NCBI GenBank assembly: GCA_007922225.1
Contig: ML680088.1
Span: forward strand, 16,590,355-16,654,354
Source of the DNA: Emydura subglobosa
Lineage: Eukaryota; Chordata; Testudines; Chelidae
DNA length: 64,000 nt
Direction of reading: 5' to 3'
Shown: one piece after another, positions 56,601 to 64,000 of the stretch
Layout: every line of letters starts with the position of its first letter
Numbering within the stretch: position 1 is the stretch's first letter
The notes under the pieces: generated by a model
Seen by the model: the letters and a program-made list of their open reading frames with translations, nothing else
The model's database searches: none
Told to the model about the DNA's origin: nothing
Position numbers and translations under genes: made by a program

Positions 56601-57689
56601 GTCCATTATATTTCATTTTTAGTTTTGATCTTTTTGCTACAGGATTTTGAACAATATATTTTGACCTCCTTAATATCACTCTCAGGTTCATTGACGTACT
56701 TAATTTAGAATTGCAATCAAGCATTTGTGCGTTGGAAAAGTAAAAATACAAAAATTGCTGCTATGAAAAGTGCTTCACTTGTGGGGTGCTATGAACAACC
56801 TTTGCGTTAGGGTGTGATACAATATTGTCCATGTGCATCATTCAAATCGTTGCAGTACCACAAGGTTTAATGTAGTTACCCTGCAGGGTTGGGGTGGGGT
56901 TTGGTTGTTTTTGAAATCTACCTGTGTCTGCAGTGTTGTCCCTGGAATCACAGGTAAAGCTGCCCCTCTCCCCAAAATCTGAAATGGTACCCCTGACATC
57001 AGGGCCGACTCCTGCACCCTTCACCCCATAGGAGCACATGGCCTGAAAGGGAATGGAAACAGTAGGGCTCTGTGATGGGGAACTGGGGTATTCAGCCCTC
57101 CGGGAGCCCAGGCATCAGAGTTGCTGTGTCCTGACCGATTAGGAGCTTCTGGGTTGAATCACACAGACGCCGTAGATAGTTTAAATAAGATTCCACAGAC
57201 CACTGGCATAGCCCTGCAGCCCACAGAACACAGCCAGCAGCTTCTCCAACTGCCCCACACCCTAGAATGGACTCACCTGCTGCAGCTGCTATATTCGGTA
57301 CCCTAAAAGACCAGCACAGATCATGGGGTGGATTCTCCAAACATTTCAGGGGTCTGCCCCCACCTGCATATCAGTGAGTTTCATTGTTATGTAAGCCAGG
57401 TCTGAGTGTCTTGAGTGGCACTCTCCCTGCTCAGCAGCTGAAAGGGGGGCACTTTATTTGCATGGGCTTTGTATCTGAATGAGTACAAGTAAGTATTTAG
57501 CATAACTTACCTAGGTGCTGAGTATAATGGGAAATGGTTAGCAAGGCTGGTTTTTGGCTACAAACCACTTTTGTGTCAACTGCTGGAGTAATGAAATGTT
57601 GTCCTTCAATTGTATGAACAGATGTCAGCAAAACTGTGCTTAGTCTGTTATGATAGAATCTGCACCCTAAATTAAACCGAGCTCCACAA

Positions 57690-58547
57690 GAGTGGCGGAC
57701 AGATGTTTCCAGAGAGAGGGGTCTTGTATTGGGATTGTACTGGCCCTGGCAAAGGGTTGCCCCCAGGCATGGAGTGACTCTCTCCTCCCATTATTAAAAG
57801 ATAGACTTAATGACTCCTCTTGGAGTCTTTTGTTTCTTGAGAGCAGGGACATTGTCTGTGTGTCAGCAGAAGGTTTATCCATGAGCTGAAATCACAAAGA
57901 GCTGAACCAGTAGGGGATCTGGGAAACGTTGCCTGACAACTAACAGAGCTGAGTGAGCACCAGGCAACTCTGGTGGGAGGCTGGCACAGTTGGTGCCAGC
58001 CTGGTGTGGTCAGCGGTCAGCAGAGAGGCTGGCACAGTCGGTGCCAGCAGTCAGCGGGAGACAGGCGTGGTCACTGCCAGCGGTCGGGGACTCAGCGAGG
58101 CCCTGAAGGCGGTAGGAGACAGCGGCAAAGGGGGCCTGCTCAAGCCTGTGTCAGACAGGAGTGGCCTAGGGGGTGGAGCTACACCCAAGAGGTGGACATT
58201 GCAACTACGACGGTCAGTACAGGGGAAAGAAGGAAGGGAGTGGCAAAGGACACGCCCCGTACTCTGCGAGGGGTTTGGTTCATTGAGTTCATGAATGCTG
58301 TTTGCACTGTTTCCCAAACCAGTGCTGTGTTACCTCTCTTTTTGCTATTAAAAGGTTTCTTTCTACACTCAGACTCTGTGCTTGCGAGAGGGGAAGTATT
58401 GCCCTTTGGGGCGCCCAGGGGATAGTGTGTAATTTCCCAGGTGACTGGGTGGGGGCTCAAGCCAGTTTGGTGTGTATCATTGACAGGGACCCCTAGACAT
58501 AGAACCCGACCCTTGCTGTTGCTGACTCAGTTCAGCAGAAGGGTTAC
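57690..58547 (+). mobile_element. probable LTR, right end at 58547
   Basis: The right part has the order of an LTR R-U5 end: GCTATTAAAAGGTTTC (ATTAAA polyadenylation-like signal, near 58343), ACACTCAGACTCTGTGCTTG, and the terminus CAGAAGGGTTACA. The left end is not fixed. Positions about 57979-58087 hold short tandem units (see findings). Confidence 0.55.
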
Positions 58548-59024
58548 ATTTTGCAGAGTGCCGGACGGCATGGCCAGGTAGATCTGCGATTACATGGATC
58601 CACCGGCTGATCGCACTGCAGAGGGCAGAGCAGTGGCTGAGAGACTATGGCATGTAAACATAGGGACAGAAGGCCAAGGCAATGGAATTAGCAACTGGGT
58701 TTTGCAGGACTATGTCCCCAGAGAGAGGGAGGAAGGCTGGTCTTGTCATCAAGGGACATGACCGGAAACCAGAGGCACACGTTACACCCCGGTCCTGCCA
58801 CAGACTTCCTGGGTGACTGTGGGCAAATTATTTAACACCCAATTGGGGGGGAAATAATGCAGATAATAATACCACACACCTGCAAAGCTCTCTGTATCCT
58901 TGGGTGCAAGGCGCTGTAGGAGGGCACAGCATTCTTGTTATTCCCAGGTGCAGATCCTCTTTATTGGAGGGGAAGAATGTAAAGAATTCCAGAACCTTCA
59001 ATGTCAGTTCAGATGGAGCTTTGA

Positions 59025-60268
<1,244 letters not shown>

Positions 60269-60419
60269 ATGAATTCTGTAGCGAAGGCTGCGCACCTGGG
60301 TCTCCACAAACCTCACAACTCTGCAGCTTGTGTGTGGGTTCAGACAGCAACTTCCCACCAGATTACAAGTGTGTCGCCAACAGCAACGAGAGATACTTTG
60401 GATACAGCGGGGCCTTTCA
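60269..60419 (+). CDS. TF: transferrin-like C-lobe exon (third ligand, Tyr)
   Basis: The acceptor CTCCTGACAG is followed by a completed Asp codon and 49 further codons: '[20 protein letters not shown]', '[20 protein letters not shown]' and '[10 protein letters not shown]', then two bases before donor GTAGGT. The Tyr of 'GYSGAF' is the third iron ligand. '[11 protein letters not shown]' and the Cys spacing 'LCSLCVGS' are the family pattern. Cys replaces an aromatic residue in 'DEFCSEG'. Reading on past the donor gives TAG at once, so splicing is required. The next exon, which would carry 'DVAF' and later the His ligand, was not found in the remaining 3.5 kb; it may lie right of the window. Confidence 0.9.
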
Positions 60420-63400
60420 GTAGGTAACTCCAGTATAATACTACTTGCTCCTTAGGCAGTGATGGAGTGAGATCCCTGGCCCTGCTGGCAAAGCTCTGAG
60501 GTCTCACCTCTTCCCCCTCACTCTAATTTCCTCCTCCCTCCAGGCCCCACCTGACAGACGCCATCTTTCTGCTCACAGCGCCCTACAAAGCCCTTCAGTG
60601 CTGCCCCTTCAGGAGTGTGAGGAGCAATAGCAGATGGGAACTGGAACTTCAGACTTCCCACAGGGCTCAGCCACTAGATCTTCCCCTGTGACTGAAAGTG
60701 AGAACAGGACAGCATCTGTAAAACCCTTTCTCCAATTCTCTTGTACGATTCCAAAGGAGAATTTAGGAGGCCAGATCCAGCAACCTTCTCCCCTGGGGAA
60801 TATGGGTTCTGGGTTCACTTATATGGGCACCTCCACCTCTAGTATAAGTGCAGTATGAGAAGTGCTGATGCAACTTCCCCGTCTTGCCCACGTGTTCAGT
60901 CCTTTCTGTAGAAGCTGCGTCTTAGGATAAGAGATGAGTAGTTCATTTTTCATGTCCATTCAGTTCTTGGCTTCTCCTCTGAGACTGCCGACAAAAAGGC
61001 AAATTAGAGCCAATTATGAAGGTGGTTTTTGTGATGTGGACTCACGTCCACTAAGCATCTAGCTTGAGATCACCAGTTCATTTCATACCGTCCAACATAC
61101 ACTCAGTGAATGGTAACAACTCCTGGCACAGATTTGAACCAGTGCCCTGGAATCCTCTTACAAGTCCCTTGAGCCCATCGGTATCCGGTCCACTGACCAC
61201 TAATATTATGAAAAAGTTTATTCTCCATCTGGACCTGTTTTCCGGAGACAGTTGGAAATGAAATATATTGCTGTGAGCTCTCCAGCCAGCACGCCTGCCC
61301 CATTCTCTCTGGTGCTCCCTGTTGCAGAACATACAGATCTCCCTGCCACTGTTCCAATCCAAACAGTGAAATCCTGCCGGGCCTGGGAAAGCTCTTTCTA
61401 GCTCTTTGTGCATGTAAACCTATGGCATGTTTTCCACACGGTGAGATTGTTACTGTAGTGTTCTCTGTGCTGGTAGGAAATGAGATGTGTTTTATTTTCT
61501 GTTTAAACAAGCTGCCAGCAATATCTGAATCTGCCTGTTCTCTTCCCTTGACAAATCTCCTCCAGATCTGTAGCTTCAGTGATCAGATCTGGGAGCTCCT
61601 CACAGTGGGAGCTTCATTCCTTGTAGCGTTCTCAGCACTGAACTGTAGCCAGCCGGGGTCCCACTGCCGCTGTTTCTTTCCCCTCCTTCAACTCAGCATT
61701 GAAGAGGTGTCTAGCCTGTTCTCATGACATTTACAACTCCCTGTTGTCATCAGAGCAAGAAATAAAATCTCAGATTCTAACAATGGGCTTGCTGACATTC
61801 AGTTTGAAATATTCCTTTGCATCTGCATCCTCAGCTATTACAGAATGCGATCAAACACACAGAGCAGTACAACACGGCCTCTCAGAAATATACGGATTTA
61901 TTTTTCAGGGTGTACGGTGTCTATCATCTTTCTTTGGAAGCACTAACAATACAGCTATCCAGGTGCTATGGTAATACAAATAACAACAACACATTCCCAG
62001 AATAATCCAAACCAATAGAGCGTGTCCAGCTCCAAAGCCTAGATACCAAGTGGAACCAGTCAGAAATGTTCAGCTGCAATGTCCACCACAGCTAGACGAC
62101 CAGCATTTTCGATGGGATTGTTTGTTACTTATGGGTGCCAACCTAACAGGTCACTGCATGCGGCATCTAGAGTGCATGCTTCTCCAGAAGGGCAAGCAGC
62201 TGAAGTCTCTAAATTACTGACCCATCAACCCTCACAGCACATGCATGGGCACTATCAGCCTCACCTCATTCCAGCACATCCCTGCTCTCCCTGTGAAAGC
62301 TTTCTCTTCTCCACCTCTCTACCTCCTAGGGACACAGCAAAAGGCTGGTTGTAGGAAGACAGAGGGTGGCGGGGGCGGGGAAGCTGGTGGATAGAGGAGG
62401 GGTGAAGGGAAAGGATGTGGGACTTCAACAAATGGAAATAGAAGCAGCTCCAAAGTGTCCTGGCTGAACGGGTCTGAGATCATGCAGCCACCTGAGTTGT
62501 CTGCTTGCTTTAGGATCAATCCTGCTGGCGGTAACAAAGTGCAGTCAAGTTAATGCGACTTGCTGAGCACTGATGCTGATCTGTCATTTACAGCAGTGCC
62601 CTTAAAGTGCAGGACATTTGACCCCGAGGCACCAATGGCAGCAAGCTCTTTAGATCATTTACACCCTGGGTTGGGATTTATTTAGCCCTCCGCATAGTGC
62701 CTTATGTCTCAGCTGTCCACCCTGCTCTGCCGCTGAAAGCAAATCAGACGCAGACATTTGATTTTTCACTACAAATCATCATAAAAAAAGCCTGCTACAC
62801 TGAGGTTCTCTGCCTAAAGGAAAGTTAGGCCCAGATCCTCAAAGGGATTTACGCACCTCACTTCTATTGATCTCAATGGGAGTGAGCTGCCCTGAGGAGC
62901 TGGGCCTTAGTAAGTAGTGGCCAGTCCTTGGTTACTAGTAAAGAGTCTGAAACATAGACTCACTGATACGCAGTATTGCCTCCCCCACACTGGTAAAAAA
63001 GGGTCGTGCCCCCAAAATCACGAGATTGGCTTAAAGGCGTGAGATTAATGAAAAATGGTTGGGGGGGATTGAGTTGTTGTTAGATTTTGTTTTTGGCACC
63101 ACTAATGTACGGTTGGATCAGATTTTCAAGCTTTTCTCTACAAGCATGAGGGCTAGAAACTTACTTAAAAAAAAAAAAAAGAAGTGGAAATTCTCACATA
63201 ATCATGCTGCCAGTTCGCCTAGTCCCATGTGGAATTTCAGTGCCAGGATAAGCCCTACCTGTGCAGGGACTCAGTGCTGCCATCCTGTTGGCTTATAAAA
63301 TACATCTAACCCCAGCCTGCAAAGGAGCTAGGCCCAGTCAAGAGAACCCTGTGAGTACTGGACCGTCTCGTGGTTGGCACACTGCAGAACTACAGTGGTG

Positions 63401-63832
63401 GAAGGGGAGCATGGAGTTCAGAAAGCACTTTTCCTCGCAGGACTTGGAGTAGCTTTGGGAAGGTGACTCAGGAAAATGAACTTTTTACGGTGCTTTCCAT
63501 GGAGCCTCAATTGCTCCAGGAATTGTCCATGCTTTGATCCTGATCAGGATCCTGATTCCTCCCTCTCATCCCTGTGTCCCCCAAAGGGACTCACAACACC
63601 CCAGGGTGAGAGGCTGAGGGCTCAGAGACCGAATGCAGAACACACCAGGGATGAGGAACAGGGGTAAAACCTGGGGTCCAATATGAACTTTCAGGACCCA
63701 TGAGAACCATGGGCAGAGTACTTGAGTCAAACTAAAATCCCCTACCTGATCATCTCTGACTGGTCTGGAAGCTTAGATTGAGATCCAGACTTTGTAACTA
63801 GAGATCATCACTAGCCGGAACCCACCAAAGGA
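60420..63832. other. unassigned region after last transferrin exon
   Basis: No following transferrin exon recognised. Short frames only. Positions 62825-62912 carry a dispersed motif ('AGGCCCAGATCCTCAAAGGG'). An A tract lies at 63167-63180. Confidence 0.4.
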
Positions 63833-63932
63833 ATACAGGAACATGGGAAATGCCAGCCTGGATCCCACCCACGGTCCATCTAATCTAGTCTCTGACGATG
63901 GGCAGGACCAGCTGCGTCAAAGGAAGGTCCAA
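63833..63932 (-). mobile_element. CR1 LINE 3' stub, minus strand
   Basis: 'ATACAGGAACATGGGAAATG', 'CCACGGTCCATCTAATCTAG' and 'GGACCAGCTGCGTCA' resemble the reversed 3' end of the CR1 subfamily at 46345 and 24670. The remaining 68 bases to the window end are unassigned. Confidence 0.55.
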
Positions 63933-64000
63933 GAAATGCCACAGCTGGAAAAAATAGACTAGCTGCCCTCAGGGTAAGCTTCTTTCTGCCAGGGTCAGTT

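Overview
This is a window of vertebrate nuclear DNA. It has split genes with GT-AG introns, one CpG island and very dense transposable elements. The repeats are CR1 LINEs of several subfamilies, a Penelope-like element (PLE), hAT and Harbinger-type DNA elements, MIR-like SINEs and several solo LTRs. Together they point to a non-avian reptile, most likely a turtle; a crocodilian is the main alternative. The assignment rests on repeat content and gene divergence, not on a search.

Three host genes can be supported. PIGX (minus strand, 16092-19312; four internal coding exons seen) encodes the regulatory subunit of GPI mannosyltransferase I. CEP19 (plus strand, coding 26155-26284 and 26635-26996) is complete at 163 residues. 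The two lie head to head around a CpG island at about 21340-22540, which looks like a shared promoter. The signal-peptide exon and the membrane-anchor exon of PIGX were not found. Further right on the plus strand, three exons (51764-51853, 59065-59223, 60269-60419) encode successive parts of a transferrin C-lobe closest to ovotransferrin. Their phases and splice sites join correctly, but several cysteines differ from the usual pattern, and neither N-lobe exons nor the last C-lobe exons are visible.

Layout. 1-16083: mostly CR1, including a 3.5 kb minus-strand CR1 with endonuclease and RT remnants nested inside an older plus-strand CR1, a 369-bp hAT element with an 8-bp target duplication, a SINE, and a 1,080-bp solo LTR with a 5-bp target duplication. 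16092-19312: PIGX exons. 21049-22540: a MITE, then the CpG island with a CTG tract. 24670-25214: stacked MIR/CR1/hAT fragments. 26084-27645: CEP19. 27909-32235: CR1 and MITE copies. 32479-34950: a PLE with RT and GIY-YIG domains, broken by one stop and two shifts. 34951-40833: mostly unassigned. 40834-41839: second copy of the LTR family, split by a 285-bp hAT element with a perfect target duplication. 43290-44312: Harbinger-type Myb-like remnant and MITE. 44775-46165: integrase remnant, polypurine tract and a 185-bp LTR. 46345-58547: a CR1, several LTRs and the first transferrin exon. 59065-60419: the other transferrin exons. The last 3.5 kb holds little that can be recognised.

The host genes do not form a pathway: GPI-anchor synthesis, centrosome/cilium and iron binding. 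PIGX and CEP19 appear linked only through their shared promoter. Repeat names come from recognising motifs, termini and target duplications by eye. Boundaries supported by target duplications are exact; the others are good to tens of bases at best.
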